NCBI GenBank assembly: GCA_963728125.1
Contig: CAVSIZ010000013.1
Coordinates: 495,601-559,600, forward strand
Length of the DNA stretch: 64,000 nucleotides
Reading direction: 5' to 3'
Source: CAWDCV01 sp963728125
Lineage (GTDB): Bacteria; Actinomycetota; Actinomycetes; CAWDCV01
Every line of letters begins with the position of its first letter. Positions within the stretch are counted from its first letter, which is position 1. The position numbers and the translations under genes are program-made. Positions 1-9,425 of this stretch are shown in pieces. The notes under the pieces are model-generated. The model made no database searches. It was not told the DNA's origin and saw nothing but the letters and a program-made list of their open reading frames with translations.

Positions 1-872
1 GCGAACCGATCAGCAGGAACCTCGACGAGCAAGTCAGTGCACTGACCCAGGACAAGGAGGACCTGCGGACGCAGGTGCGCGAACTCGAGTCCCGCATCGA
101 GTACGACGATGCGGTCGTCGACCAGATCGCACCGCCTCTGGTCAGTGGCCGACTGGCCGGGGAGTCCGTGGTCATCGTGGCGCTGCCGGGTGCTCAGAGC
201 GAGACCGTCGACGCGGTGGCTGCGTCGGTTGAGGAAAGCGGAGCCACGATCACCGGTCGAATCACCGTGCAGCCCGCGTTCGTCGACCCGGAGCAGACCT
301 CGGTCCTCGATGCTCTCGTCGCGCGGGTGCCGCCGCCAGGGCTCGACCTATCGAGTGACGAGACACCCACCGCGTACGACCGAGCCGGTGCGGTGCTTGC
401 GGATTCGCTGGTCACCAGTGACCTCGCGGCTGTCGGCGAGGAGTATCAGCCCGGGTCAACCGTCCTACTGGCGCTGACCGAAGGTGGCTTTGTCGACATC
501 GACGGGACGCCATCGCAGCGCGCCGGGCTCGCCGTGATCATCGGCGGGTCAGTGCCAGAGCAGGTAACCGAGCAGACCAACGCCGACAACGACGCCCTCG
601 TCCGCTTGACCGGCCAGCTCGACGCCCGCGGACGCGGCACCGTCGTCGGCGGTCCGCCCACCGCGTCCACCGAGGGCGGAATCCTCGCCGCCGTCGTGAA
701 TGGCGGGGAGCGCAGCGAGGGCGTGTCCACCGTCAACACGGCCAACAGTGCGGCAGGCCGGTTCACGGTGAACCTGGCGCTGCTGGAACAGCTGGCCGGC
801 GGCGCAGGGAACTACGGGTACGGGGAAGGCACCGACGCGCCACTCCCGCAGGTGCCGGTCGCCGTTCCGTGA
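1..872 (+). CDS. mctB: MctB-like copper transport/resistance protein, 5' end outside window
   Basis: The reading frame is already open at base 3, so the gene begins upstream and its N-terminal membrane anchor is missing. The first visible residues form a heptad-like coiled coil (ISRNLDEQVSALTQ and onward), followed by the MctB-type domain beginning around VVIVALPGA. Family knowledge: MctB (Rv1698 type) is an envelope protein that limits copper accumulation in mycobacteria, and it lies next to pyrG in many actinomycetes, as here. The GTG at position 75 is inside the coiled coil and should not be taken as the start. The stop overlaps the next gene by GTGA, indicating translational coupling. Function in this organism is inferred from family and synteny. 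Confidence 0.85.
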   Translation, partial: EPISRNLDEQVSALTQDKEDLRTQVRELESRIEYDDAVVDQIAPPLVSGRLAGESVVIVALPGAQSETVDAVAASVEESGATITGRITVQPAFVDPEQTSVLDALVARVPPPGLDLSSDETPTAYDRAGAVLADSLVTSDLAAVGEEYQPGSTVLLALTEGGFVDIDGTPSQRAGLAVIIGGSVPEQVTEQTNADNDALVRLTGQLDARGRGTVVGGPPTASTEGGILAAVVNGGERSEGVSTVNTANSAAGRFTVNLALLEQLAGGAGNYGYGEGTDAPLPQVPVAVP

Positions 873-1762
873 TCGTCTCGGCCCGTGGCGCATTTGCGCG
901 CGCAATCGCGGCCGGCGCAGCCGCGGGTACGGCGCGTGCGGCCTACGCGGTGTTGACCCGCCAGCTCGATGGGTCGTCGCGCTGGAACCGCGTCAATCAC
1001 CGCGGAGAGCCGGTCACCCTGTTCGAGGGCCCAGCGCTCCTGATCGGATCCGCGGTGGGGATCGCGCTGGCTCCCGAGCTCCCCACGCGGCTACGGACGG
1101 CCGGCATCGTCGCTGCGCTGGGATGCGGCGTTCTGGGGGCGTACGACGATCTAGCCGGCTCGGGGGACACCCGCGGACTGCGCGGTCATCTGCGCGCACT
1201 GCTGTCGGGCGAGGTGACGACGGGGGCGGTCAAGGTGCTCGGTATCGGCGCCACCGGCGTCGTCGCCGCCGCCCTCGCCGGCCGCCCGGTCGCGAACCCC
1301 ATTTCTCGGAGGACGGCGGTACTGAGGGCTGCGCCGGACGTGCTGCTGGGCGGCGCGGTCGTCGCGTCGCTCGCCAACCTGGTCAACCTGTTCGACCTCC
1401 GTCCGGGCCGCGCGATCAAGGTCGGCGTCCTGCTCGGCGGGCCCGCAATAGTCCAACCAGGCCCGGCCGGGGTCATCGCCGCCGCACCGCTCGGAGCAGC
1501 TGCCGCGTTGGCGAACGACGACCTGGGCGAACGCTCGATGCTCGGCGACAGCGGGGCCAACGCGCTCGGGGCCCTGATCGGGGTTGCCGTGTTGGCCCGG
1601 TACGACCGAATCGGACGGCTCGCCCACCTCGTCGCCGCGACCGCGCTGACGCTGGCGAGTGAGAAGGTGAGCTTCACCCGCGTGATCGAGCAGACTCCCG
1701 TGCTGCAACGCCTCGATCAACTCGGTCGACGTCAATCTGGATCGGTGGAATCGCCTCCGTGA
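869..1762 (+). CDS. MraY/WecA-like polyprenyl phospho-sugar transferase family membrane protein
   Basis: A 297-residue hydrophobic protein starting at GTG inside the mctB stop (GTGA overlap). It carries the three landmarks of the phospho-N-acetylmuramoyl-pentapeptide transferase superfamily: a DD pair in AYDDLAG (residues 93-94), the NLVNLFDLRPGRA loop (about 170-182) standing where MraY has N-x-x-D-G-L-D-G, and GDSGAN near residue 226. The family attaches a phospho-sugar to a lipid carrier in the membrane. The protein is shorter than MraY (about 320-360 aa) and the glycine-rich loop is altered, so the true substrate is unknown. Its place beside a MurJ-like flippase and a glycosyltransferase, all overlapping by 4 bases, suggests one lipid-linked glycan pathway. 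Confidence 0.75.
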   Translation: MIVSARGAFARAIAAGAAAGTARAAYAVLTRQLDGSSRWNRVNHRGEPVTLFEGPALLIGSAVGIALAPELPTRLRTAGIVAALGCGVLGAYDDLAGSGDTRGLRGHLRALLSGEVTTGAVKVLGIGATGVVAAALAGRPVANPISRRTAVLRAAPDVLLGGAVVASLANLVNLFDLRPGRAIKVGVLLGGPAIVQPGPAGVIAAAPLGAAAALANDDLGERSMLGDSGANALGALIGVAVLARYDRIGRLAHLVAATALTLASEKVSFTRVIEQTPVLQRLDQLGRRQSGSVESPP

Positions 1763-3372
1763 GCAACACCCTCCGGCGCGCGGCCGGGGGGCTCGCCGCT
1801 GCCGCCGCGCTGATCAGCGCGGTGACAATCCTCTCGCGCATCGTCGGCTTCGGGCGAACGTTCGTGCTCGCGCAGGCCGTCGGCACGAGCTGCCTGTCGC
1901 AGGCGTACCTCACCGCTACCGCTCTCCCGACCGTCATTTTCGAGGTCGTTGCTGGCGGGGCGCTCGCCAGCATGGTCGTTCCCGTGCTGGCCGGTGCCGT
2001 CGCTGGTGGTCGCCTCGACGAGGCCCGCCAGACGGCGTCGGCGCTGCTCACCTGGGCCGTCGTCCTGCTCGTCCCCGTAGCCGTCGCCGCCCTGCTGCTC
2101 GCCCGGCCATTGATGTCACTGCTCGTCGGCGGGACTCGCGGCTGCGACCGGACCGACGTCGTGCAGGTTGCCGCGTCGATTTTCGCGATCCTGACTCCCG
2201 GCATCGTGCTGTACGGGATCGCGGTCGTCTGCGGGGGCATCCTGCAAGCGCAGCATCGTTTCCTTGCTCCGGCGCTCGCCCCGCTGGTGTCGAGTCTCGT
2301 CGTGGTATCCGCGTACCTGTTGTTCTGGGGGACCTACGACGGCGATCTGGACGATCTCAGCCAGCTGACCCGCGGCGCGTTGCTCATCCTCGCCGTCGGC
2401 ACGCTGCTCGGCGTCGTTGTCCTTGCCACGACGACAGCGGTGCCTGCCGCTGGTTTCCGACTGCGTCCACAGCTGCGGTTTCCGCCTGGCATCGCATCCC
2501 GGGTGCGCATCCTCGCGCTCGCGGGCCTCGGCGGGTTCGTTGCCCAGCAACTGACCATGCTGCTCGCCGTTGCGCTCGCGAATCGCTACGGCGAAAACGG
2601 GTCGCTCGCCGTCTATACGTTCACCTGGGCCGTCTACCTGCTGCCGTACGCCGTCCTCGCGGTTCCCATTGCGACCAGTGCCTTCCCCCGATTGGCTGGC
2701 AGCGCCGAACAAGACGAGCAATATGCCAGCACCGCGGCCGCGACCACCCGGATCGTGGTCCTCGTCTCGATGCTCGGCGCCGCGCTGCTGGTCGCCACCG
2801 CGATCCCGCTGTCCCGCGTCTTCATCGGGCAGGTTCCCGGTGGCACCCCGCCAGAGCGGATGGCTTGGGCGCTGGCAGCCTTCGCGCCGGGGCTGGTCGG
2901 CTTCTCCATCGTCGCGCACGTGGGGCGGGCGCTGTATGCACGCGGAAGTGGTCGCGCGGCGACCGTCGCCATCGTCGTCGGCTGGGCGACGGCGATGGCT
3001 GCCGATCTCGCCCTTGCGACATCGCTACCGCCGCGGTGGACCGTTGTCGGACTCGGTCTCGGCAACGCGATCGGCATGACGGTCGCCGCGATCCTGCTGC
3101 TGCTGGCCCTGCGCCGGGAGACCGATGGCGGCGGGTTGGTCAACCTCTCCAGGGCGGCCGCCGGCGGCGCTGCGGCCGCCCTTGTCGGCGCGAGTGCCGG
3201 ATTCGGCGTGGCCCAGTGGTTTGGCCCGGCCGGATCCGTGCTCAGCTTTGGGCAGGCCGTCGCGGTCGGGCTGGTCACGCTCGCCGTGTTCGGTGCCGTG
3301 GCCCTGCTGCTCGATAGAGGAGACCTGCGGCGGCTGCTCGCGAGACTGCGACGGAGCGAGGCGCGTCCGTGA
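1759..3372 (+). CDS. MurJ/MviN-family lipid flippase-like membrane protein
   Basis: A 537-residue polytopic protein with about 14 hydrophobic segments. The N-terminal region shows the MviN/MurJ pattern (SRIVGFGRTFVLAQAVG, then a VAGGALASMVVP stretch). Family knowledge: MurJ proteins belong to the MOP superfamily and flip lipid-linked cell-wall precursors such as lipid II. GTG start overlaps the previous stop (GTGA), and its own stop overlaps the next glycosyltransferase gene. Actinomycetes usually carry a separate, longer MurJ elsewhere with a kinase-like tail. This tail-less copy in an envelope operon could be a paralogue serving a different lipid-linked sugar. That assignment is inference. 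Confidence 0.8.
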   Translation: MSNTLRRAAGGLAAAAALISAVTILSRIVGFGRTFVLAQAVGTSCLSQAYLTATALPTVIFEVVAGGALASMVVPVLAGAVAGGRLDEARQTASALLTWAVVLLVPVAVAALLLARPLMSLLVGGTRGCDRTDVVQVAASIFAILTPGIVLYGIAVVCGGILQAQHRFLAPALAPLVSSLVVVSAYLLFWGTYDGDLDDLSQLTRGALLILAVGTLLGVVVLATTTAVPAAGFRLRPQLRFPPGIASRVRILALAGLGGFVAQQLTMLLAVALANRYGENGSLAVYTFTWAVYLLPYAVLAVPIATSAFPRLAGSAEQDEQYASTAAATTRIVVLVSMLGAALLVATAIPLSRVFIGQVPGGTPPERMAWALAAFAPGLVGFSIVAHVGRALYARGSGRAATVAIVVGWATAMAADLALATSLPPRWTVVGLGLGNAIGMTVAAILLLLALRRETDGGGLVNLSRAAAGGAAAALVGASAGFGVAQWFGPAGSVLSFGQAVAVGLVTLAVFGAVALLLDRGDLRRLLARLRRSEARP

Positions 3373-4427
3373 GAATCGTCCTCGTGCTGGCGACGAGCAC
3401 CGGCGGCATCGGACAGCATGTCCGCTCACTCGCCGCAGGGCTGACGAAGCACGGCGACGATGTCCTTGTTGCCGGACCGATGCAGACGCAGCACCAGTTC
3501 GACTTCACCGGCGTCGGCGCAGCGTTCGTCCCTCTCGATGGTCGGCAGGCGGTTGCGACGCTCCGCCGGCTGCTTCGTGCCAGTTCGGTCAGCATGGTGC
3601 ACGCGCACGGTCTCCGCGCCGGTCTGGTGGCCGGTCTGGCCACCCCGCGCCGCATCCCGCTCGTGATCACCTGGCACAACGCCCTCCTCGGCAGCGGCGC
3701 CAGCCGGACGCTGCTGACTGCGCTGGAGCTGTACGGCGCGCGGCGGTCGGCCGTCCTGCTGGGCGCATCCCAGGATCTGGTCGACCGCGCTCGTCGCTTG
3801 GGCGCGCGCGATGCACGGCCAGGACCGGTGGCCGCGCCGCCCCTAGGACCACCGAACCGGTCGAGAGCGCTGGTACGAACCGAACTCGGCGCGGCCGACC
3901 GACCCATCGTGCTCGCCGTCGGGCGGCTGGCCCCGCAGAAGGCGTATGACGTCCTGCTGGACGCTGCCGCGCTCTGGCGGGTACGGCGGCCCCAGCCGCT
4001 CGTCGTCATCGCAGGTGATGGTCCTGAGAAGCAGCACCTCCAGGACCGCATCGAGGCTGAGGCGCTGCCGGTCCGTTTGCTCGGGCACCGCTCCGACATG
4101 TCCGACCTGCTCGCCGCGGCCGACGTCGCCGTACTCACCAGCACATGGGAGGCGCGGGCCCTTGTCGCTCAGGAGGCGCTGCGCGCCGGCGTTCCCCTGG
4201 TCGCCACCGCAGTAGGCGGCGTACCCGAGCTCGTCGGCGATGCGGCGCTGCTCGTGCCCCGGGGCGAGTCGGCGGCAGTGGCGGCCTGGGTCAGCACCGT
4301 CCTCGACGACGCCGAGCTCGCGGAGCGGCTTCGTACTGCAGGACGCGAGCGCGCTGCTACCTGGCCGGACGAGGACGACACGGTGGCGCAGGTCCGCACC
4401 GTTTACGGGGAGCTCACCAACCGCTGA
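3369..4427 (+). CDS. GT4-family glycosyltransferase
   Basis: A 352-residue GT-B fold glycosyltransferase. The N-terminal domain begins MRIVLVLATSTGGIGQHV with the glycine-rich acceptor loop. The C-terminal donor-binding domain has VGRLAPQKAYDVLLDA and the EX7E motif in WEARALVAQE, followed by GVPLVATAVGGVPEL. These features place it in CAZy family GT4, which uses activated sugars and retains configuration. The start overlaps the flippase stop (GTGA). It is the fourth gene of the mctB envelope operon, so it probably adds sugar to the product of the phospho-sugar transferase. The substrate cannot be read from sequence. Confidence 0.85.
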   Translation: MRIVLVLATSTGGIGQHVRSLAAGLTKHGDDVLVAGPMQTQHQFDFTGVGAAFVPLDGRQAVATLRRLLRASSVSMVHAHGLRAGLVAGLATPRRIPLVITWHNALLGSGASRTLLTALELYGARRSAVLLGASQDLVDRARRLGARDARPGPVAAPPLGPPNRSRALVRTELGAADRPIVLAVGRLAPQKAYDVLLDAAALWRVRRPQPLVVIAGDGPEKQHLQDRIEAEALPVRLLGHRSDMSDLLAAADVAVLTSTWEARALVAQEALRAGVPLVATAVGGVPELVGDAALLVPRGESAAVAAWVSTVLDDAELAERLRTAGRERAATWPDEDDTVAQVRTVYGELTNR

Positions 4428-4487
4428 TAGGCTGGAGGCCCGTGGACGGGTGGCACCAGCCGCCGCACTGAGCCCACGGAGAGGCCG

Positions 4488-6161
4488 ATGGCCGCGGCGC
4501 AGCCGACCAAGCATCTGTTCGTCACCGGGGGCGTCGCGTCGTCCCTGGGTAAGGGTCTCACCGCCTCCAGCGTCGGGCACCTGCTTCGCGCTCGCGGCCT
4601 GCGGGTGACGATGCAGAAGCTCGACCCGTACCTCAACGTCGACCCCGGCACCATGAACCCGTTCCAGCACGGAGAGGTGTTCGTCACCGACGACGGCGCC
4701 GAAACCGATCTCGACGTCGGTCACTACGAGCGCTTTCTCGACGTCGACCTGCACGGATCGGCGAACGTCACCACCGGTCAGATCTACTCGTCGGTCATCG
4801 CCAAGGAGCGTCGCGGGGAGTACCTCGGCGACACCGTCCAGGTGATCCCGCACATCACGAACGAGATCAAGTCGCGCATTCGCCGGATGGCCGGTCCTGA
4901 CGTCGACATCGTCATCACCGAAGTCGGCGGCACGGTCGGCGACATCGAGTCACTGCCATTCCTGGAAGCAGTTCGGCAGGTCCGGCACGAGGTCGGGCGG
5001 GAGAACGTGTTCTTCCTGCACGTGTCGCTGCTGCCGTTCATCGGACCGGCAGGTGAGCTGAAGACCAAGCCCACGCAGCACTCCGTCGCAGCCCTGCGCA
5101 GCATCGGCATCCTGCCCGACGCGATCGTGCTGCGCGCCGATCGCCCGGTGCCGCAGGGAACGAAGCGCAAGATCTCGCTCATGTGCGACGTCGACGAGGA
5201 AGCTGTCGTGGCCGCCGTCGACGCCCCGTCGATCTACGACATCCCGAAGGTCCTCCACAGCGAGGGCCTCGACGCGTACGTCGTCCGTCGCCTCGGTCTG
5301 CCGTTCCGCGATGTCAACTGGGCCGAGTGGGACGAGCTGCTGCGTCGCGTTCACCGCCCCGCGCGCGAAGTGACTGTGGCGCTCGTGGGGAAGTACATCG
5401 ACCTGCCGGACGCCTACCTGTCGGTCATCGAGGCGCTGCGCGCGGGCGGCTTCGCGCACGACACTCGGGTAACGCTGCGGTGGGTGACGTCGGATGATTG
5501 CGCGACCCCCGAGGGGGCCGCGCGCGAGCTCGACGGTGTCGACGCCATGTGCGTTCCTGGCGGATTCGGAGTGCGCGGCATCGAGGGCAAGCTCGGGGCG
5601 CTGCGCCATGCCCGCGAGCACGGCGTTCCCACGCTGGGCCTCTGTCTCGGCCTGCAGTGCATGGTCATCGAGTACGCCCGGCACGTCGCCAGCATGGAGG
5701 CGGCCAACAGCACGGAGTTCGATCCGGCAACGCCGTACCCGGTCATCGCCACCATGGAGGACCAGCGCGAGATCGTCGCGGGCGTCGGCGATCTGGGCGG
5801 CACCATGCGGCTCGGGCTCTATCCCGCAAAGCTGCTCGAGGGCTCCCTCGTGCGCAATCTCTACGGCGAGCCGTACGTCGAGGAACGGCACCGCCATCGC
5901 TACGAGGTCGCCAACAGCTACCGCAGCGACCTGGAGGACGCCGGGATCGTCTTCTCGGGTACGTCTCCGGATGGGCGCCTGGTGGAGTACGTCGAGCTCG
6001 CCCGCGACGTTCACCCGTTCTACGTCGGCACTCAGGCCCATCCGGAGTTCCGGTCGCGACCCACGCGCCCGCATCCGCTGTTCGCCGGCCTGGTGGCAGC
6101 TGCCATCGCGCGCGCCGAGGACCGCACCCAGGCGGCCGTCGCGACGATCGCGCAATCGTGA
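4488..6161 (+). CDS. pyrG: CTP synthase
   Basis: A 557-residue full-length CTP synthase that converts UTP to CTP using ATP and glutamine. The N-terminal synthetase domain has the P-loop SSLGKGLTASSVGHLL and the conserved LDPYLNVDPGTMNPFQHGEV block. The C-terminal glutaminase domain has the nucleophile cysteine in GLCLGLQCMVIEYAR and the HPEF of the catalytic triad. The ATG is preceded by an AGAGG ribosome-binding site. It lies downstream of the mctB operon, as in other actinomycetes, and its stop overlaps the start of the NUDIX gene. Confidence 0.98.
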   Translation: MAAAQPTKHLFVTGGVASSLGKGLTASSVGHLLRARGLRVTMQKLDPYLNVDPGTMNPFQHGEVFVTDDGAETDLDVGHYERFLDVDLHGSANVTTGQIYSSVIAKERRGEYLGDTVQVIPHITNEIKSRIRRMAGPDVDIVITEVGGTVGDIESLPFLEAVRQVRHEVGRENVFFLHVSLLPFIGPAGELKTKPTQHSVAALRSIGILPDAIVLRADRPVPQGTKRKISLMCDVDEEAVVAAVDAPSIYDIPKVLHSEGLDAYVVRRLGLPFRDVNWAEWDELLRRVHRPAREVTVALVGKYIDLPDAYLSVIEALRAGGFAHDTRVTLRWVTSDDCATPEGAARELDGVDAMCVPGGFGVRGIEGKLGALRHAREHGVPTLGLCLGLQCMVIEYARHVASMEAANSTEFDPATPYPVIATMEDQREIVAGVGDLGGTMRLGLYPAKLLEGSLVRNLYGEPYVEERHRHRYEVANSYRSDLEDAGIVFSGTSPDGRLVEYVELARDVHPFYVGTQAHPEFRSRPTRPHPLFAGLVAAAIARAEDRTQAAVATIAQS

Positions 6162-6844
6162 CGCCTATCAACTCCATTGTTGGAGGCATCAGCGACTCGC
6201 CAGGTGGCCGACCGGTAGTGGCATCGACCAACCGGTTCTCTGGTCGCGTCATCGACGTGCGCACCGACGAGGTCATGCTGCATGACAACGGCGACGAGCC
6301 GGTGGAGCGCGACTACGTCGTCCATCCCGGAGCGGTCGCCGTCATCGCAATCAATGACGACGACGAGGTCCTGCTCGTCCATCAGTACCGGCATGCCGTC
6401 GGCGCCACCCTGTGGGAGCCGCCGGCCGGGATCCTCGACGTGGCCGACGAGGACCCGCTCGTCGCCGCGCGCCGCGAGCTGCACGAGGAAACCAACGCCA
6501 TCGCCGACGACTGGCGGACCCTCGTCGACATCTTCACCTCACCAGGGGCGAGCAACGAGGTCGTACGCATCTACCTCGCCCGCCAGATCACCATCCAGGG
6601 AGACGACGGCCGGCACGAGCGCGTCCACGAGGAACTCGACATGCCGGTGGCCTGGGTACCGCTGCCCGACGTCGTCGCCGCCACGCTCGCCGGTGACGTC
6701 GGCAACCCGCTGCTGACCTCCGGCGCGCTTGCCGCAGAGGTCGCGCGCACGTCCACTGGAGGGTTCGACGCCTTGCGTCCAGCCGACACCCCGTGGCCCG
6801 GGCGCTCGTGGGCGCAGCCTCGAGGCGTCCCTGAAAGGATGTGA
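6158..6844 (+). CDS. NUDIX hydrolase, ADP-ribose pyrophosphatase type
   Basis: A GTG start overlaps the pyrG stop (GTGA) and gives a protein of about 228 residues. The frame stays open far upstream inside pyrG, but the conserved NUDIX protein begins here. The NUDIX box reads GILDVADEDPLVAARRELHE followed by ET, carrying the E-x7-REL-x-EE metal ligands. The last glycine of the consensus is replaced by asparagine and the G-to-E spacing is one longer than canonical, a variation also seen in ADPRase-type members. The pyrG-linked actinobacterial homologue (Rv1700) hydrolyses ADP-ribose to AMP and ribose 5-phosphate. Activity here is inferred from family and position. Confidence 0.88.
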   Translation: MTPINSIVGGISDSPGGRPVVASTNRFSGRVIDVRTDEVMLHDNGDEPVERDYVVHPGAVAVIAINDDDEVLLVHQYRHAVGATLWEPPAGILDVADEDPLVAARRELHEETNAIADDWRTLVDIFTSPGASNEVVRIYLARQITIQGDDGRHERVHEELDMPVAWVPLPDVVAATLAGDVGNPLLTSGALAAEVARTSTGGFDALRPADTPWPGRSWAQPRGVPERM

Positions 6845-6878
6845 CCGCTGAGGCGGGGGTCCTACCCGGAGGTGTGTC

Positions 6879-8249
6879 GTGGCCGATCGGACGAAGATTC
6901 TGCTCGACGAGGACCAGCTGCCGACGCGCTGGTACAACCTTGTCCCCGACCTCCCGTCGCCACCGCCGCCGCCCCTGCATCCCGGGACGCACCAACCACT
7001 CGGCCCGGACGACCTGGCGCCGCTGTTCCCGATGGCCCTGATCGGCCAGGAGGTGTCGATGGACTCGTTCATCGACATTCCCGAGCCGGTCCGCGACGTG
7101 TATCGGCTCTGGCGCCCGACACCGCTGTACCGAGCGCGCCGATTGGAGGCATCGCTCGGCACTCCGGCACGCATCTACTACAAGTACGAGGGCGTCAGCC
7201 CTGCGGGCTCGCACAAGCCGAACACGGCGGTTCCGCAAGCGTTCTACAACGCCGAGGAAGGCGTGCGCCGACTCACGACGGAGACGGGTGCAGGCCAATG
7301 GGGATCGGCGCTGGCGTTCGCGTGCAGCCAATTCGACCTGGCCTGCGAGGTCTGGATGGTCGCTGCGTCGTACCTGCAGAAGCCGTACCGCAGCTCGCTC
7401 ATGCGCACCTGGGGAGCGACCGTCCACGCGAGCCCCTCCGATCTGACCGCGGCCGGGCGTGCCGTACTTGCCGCTGACCCGGAAAGTCCGGGCAGCCTCG
7501 GGATCGCGATCAGCGAGGCAGTGGAGGTCGCGGCGCAATCCGACGACACCCGTTACTCGCTGGGCAGCGTGCTGAACCACGTGCTGCTCCACCAGACCGT
7601 GATCGGCGAGGAGGCGATCGAACAGCTCGCGCAGGTCGGTGACACGCCGGACCTGATCGTCGGCTGCACCGGCGGCGGATCCAATTTCGGCGGATTGGCG
7701 TTCCCGTTCCTGCGGGAGAAGCTCGCCGGCCGAATGAATCCGATCATCCGGTGCGTGGAGCCGGCGGCATGCCCCAGCCTCACCAAGGGGGAGTACCGCT
7801 ACGACTTCGGCGATGCGCTCGGGATGGCGCCGCTGCTCAAGATGCACACGCTCGGGCACGACTTCATCCCCGATCCGATCCACGCCGGTGGCCTGCGCTA
7901 CCACGGCATGTCGCCGCTGCTCAGCCACGTGTACGAACTCGGGCTCGTCGACGCCGAGGCCATCGAGCAGAACGAATGCTTCGCGGCGGGCGTCCTGTTC
8001 GCGCGCACCGAGGGCATCGTGCCGGCGCCCGAACCCACGCACGCGCTGGCGGCGGCAATTCGGGAGGCGCAGCGCTGCTCCGAAACCGGCGAGGAGAAGG
8101 TCATCCTGACCGCGCTGTGCGGTCACGGGCACTTCGACATGTCCGCCTACGACGAGTACCTCGCCGGCGGCCTGCTCGACCTCGAGTACCCCACGGACCG
8201 CGTCCACGACGCCATGCAGCGGGTCCCCGTCATCGCCCCCGGCGTTTAG
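6879..8249 (+). CDS. trpB: TrpB2-type tryptophan synthase beta chain
   Basis: A 456-residue PLP enzyme of the TrpB2 subclass, longer than classic TrpB (about 400). GTG start at 6879 with GGAGG upstream. The PLP lysine lies in GSHKPNTA, and the phosphate-binding glycine loop is CTGGGSNFGG. The proline-rich N-terminal extension and RPTPLYRARRLE are typical of TrpB2. Family knowledge: TrpB2 condenses indole with serine but often acts without a TrpA partner. No trpA lies nearby, which fits a stand-alone role such as indole salvage. That role is inference. Confidence 0.88.
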   Translation: MADRTKILLDEDQLPTRWYNLVPDLPSPPPPPLHPGTHQPLGPDDLAPLFPMALIGQEVSMDSFIDIPEPVRDVYRLWRPTPLYRARRLEASLGTPARIYYKYEGVSPAGSHKPNTAVPQAFYNAEEGVRRLTTETGAGQWGSALAFACSQFDLACEVWMVAASYLQKPYRSSLMRTWGATVHASPSDLTAAGRAVLAADPESPGSLGIAISEAVEVAAQSDDTRYSLGSVLNHVLLHQTVIGEEAIEQLAQVGDTPDLIVGCTGGGSNFGGLAFPFLREKLAGRMNPIIRCVEPAACPSLTKGEYRYDFGDALGMAPLLKMHTLGHDFIPDPIHAGGLRYHGMSPLLSHVYELGLVDAEAIEQNECFAAGVLFARTEGIVPAPEPTHALAAAIREAQRCSETGEEKVILTALCGHGHFDMSAYDEYLAGGLLDLEYPTDRVHDAMQRVPVIAPGV

Positions 8250-8309
8250 ACTCGGCCCGCGCCACCGGCAACGGAGCCGGTGCATCGCGACGAGCGTGAG
8301 GAGCCTGTC

Positions 8310-9425
8310 GTGAAGGTCGGCATTCCCCGCGAGGTCAAGAACCACGAGTATCGCGTCGCCATCACCCCCGCAGGCGTCAACGAATTCGTTCGCCGTGGCC
8401 ACGAAGTCGTCATCGAGCAGTCGGCCGGCCTCGGCTCGTCGATTCCCGACGACGATTTCGTCCGGGCTGGTGCGAGCATCCTGCCCACCGCCGACGACGT
8501 CTGGGACACCGGCGAGCTGATCCTCAAGGTCAAGGAGCCGATCGCCGAAGAGTACGGCCGGATGCGCAAGGGGCAGACGCTCTTCACCTACCTACACCTC
8601 GCCGCCAGCCGACCGTGCACGGACGCCCTGATCGACTCCGGCACGACGGCGATCGCGTACGAGACCGTGCAGCTCCCCGACCGCTCGCTGCCCTTGCTCG
8701 CGCCGATGTCGGAGGTCGCGGGCCGGATGGCGCCGCAGGTCGGGGCGTATCACCTGCAGCGCGAAGGCGGCGGCCGCGGGGTGCTGATGGGCGGTGTGTC
8801 GGGTGTCTACGCCGCTAAGGTTGTCGTCCTCGGCGCCGGCGTGTCGGGGATGAACGCCGCCGCGATCGCGCTCGGCATGCAGGCTGAGGTCCTGCTGCTC
8901 GACAAGAACATCTCCAAGCTGCGCGACGCCGACTGGATCTACCGGGGCCACTGCCAGACCGTCTCGTCCAACGCGTACGAGGTGGAGCGAGCCTGCCTCG
9001 ACGCCGACCTGGTGATCGGTGCGGTATTGGTCCCCGGCGCGAAGGCCCCCACTTTGGTGAGCGACGACCTGGTCGCACGGATGAAGCCCGGTTCGGTCCT
9101 CGTCGACATCTCCATCGACCAGGGTGGCTGCTTCGAGTCGTCGCACCCGACGACCCATGACGACCCGACCTACCCGGTCGAGAGCTCGCTGTTCTACTGC
9201 GTCGCGAACATGCCCGGAGCGGTGCCGCACACCTCGACGTACGCACTGACCAACGTCACGCTGCCGTACGCGCTGGAGATCGCCGACCAGGGCTGGCAGC
9301 AGGCGCTGCGCCGCGACCGCGCGCTGGCGCTCGGCCTCAACGTGCACGAGGGGCAGATCACCAACGACGCCGTGGCGGAGGCGCACGGCCTGCCCTCGGT
9401 GCCCCTGGACGAGGTCGTGCGCTGA
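8310..9425 (+). CDS. ald: Alanine dehydrogenase
   Basis: A 371-residue NAD-dependent alanine dehydrogenase that interconverts L-alanine with pyruvate and ammonia. The start is placed at GTG 8310 because a GAGGAG site sits just upstream and the protein then begins VKVGIPREVKNHEYRVA, the family N terminus. An in-frame ATG at 8280 would add ten unconserved residues. Substrate residues lie in the FTYLHLAAS region, and the NAD-binding motif is VVLGAGVSGMNAAAIALGM. The stop is overlapped by the putative CTG start of xerD. Confidence 0.94.
   Translation: MKVGIPREVKNHEYRVAITPAGVNEFVRRGHEVVIEQSAGLGSSIPDDDFVRAGASILPTADDVWDTGELILKVKEPIAEEYGRMRKGQTLFTYLHLAASRPCTDALIDSGTTAIAYETVQLPDRSLPLLAPMSEVAGRMAPQVGAYHLQREGGGRGVLMGGVSGVYAAKVVVLGAGVSGMNAAAIALGMQAEVLLLDKNISKLRDADWIYRGHCQTVSSNAYEVERACLDADLVIGAVLVPGAKAPTLVSDDLVARMKPGSVLVDISIDQGGCFESSHPTTHDDPTYPVESSLFYCVANMPGAVPHTSTYALTNVTLPYALEIADQGWQQALRRDRALALGLNVHEGQITNDAVAEAHGLPSVPLDEVVR

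Noticed and set aside
6588..8402. A 604-codon minus-strand frame across NUDIX and trpB
   Set aside because: It runs antisense to two well-identified genes and shows no domain.
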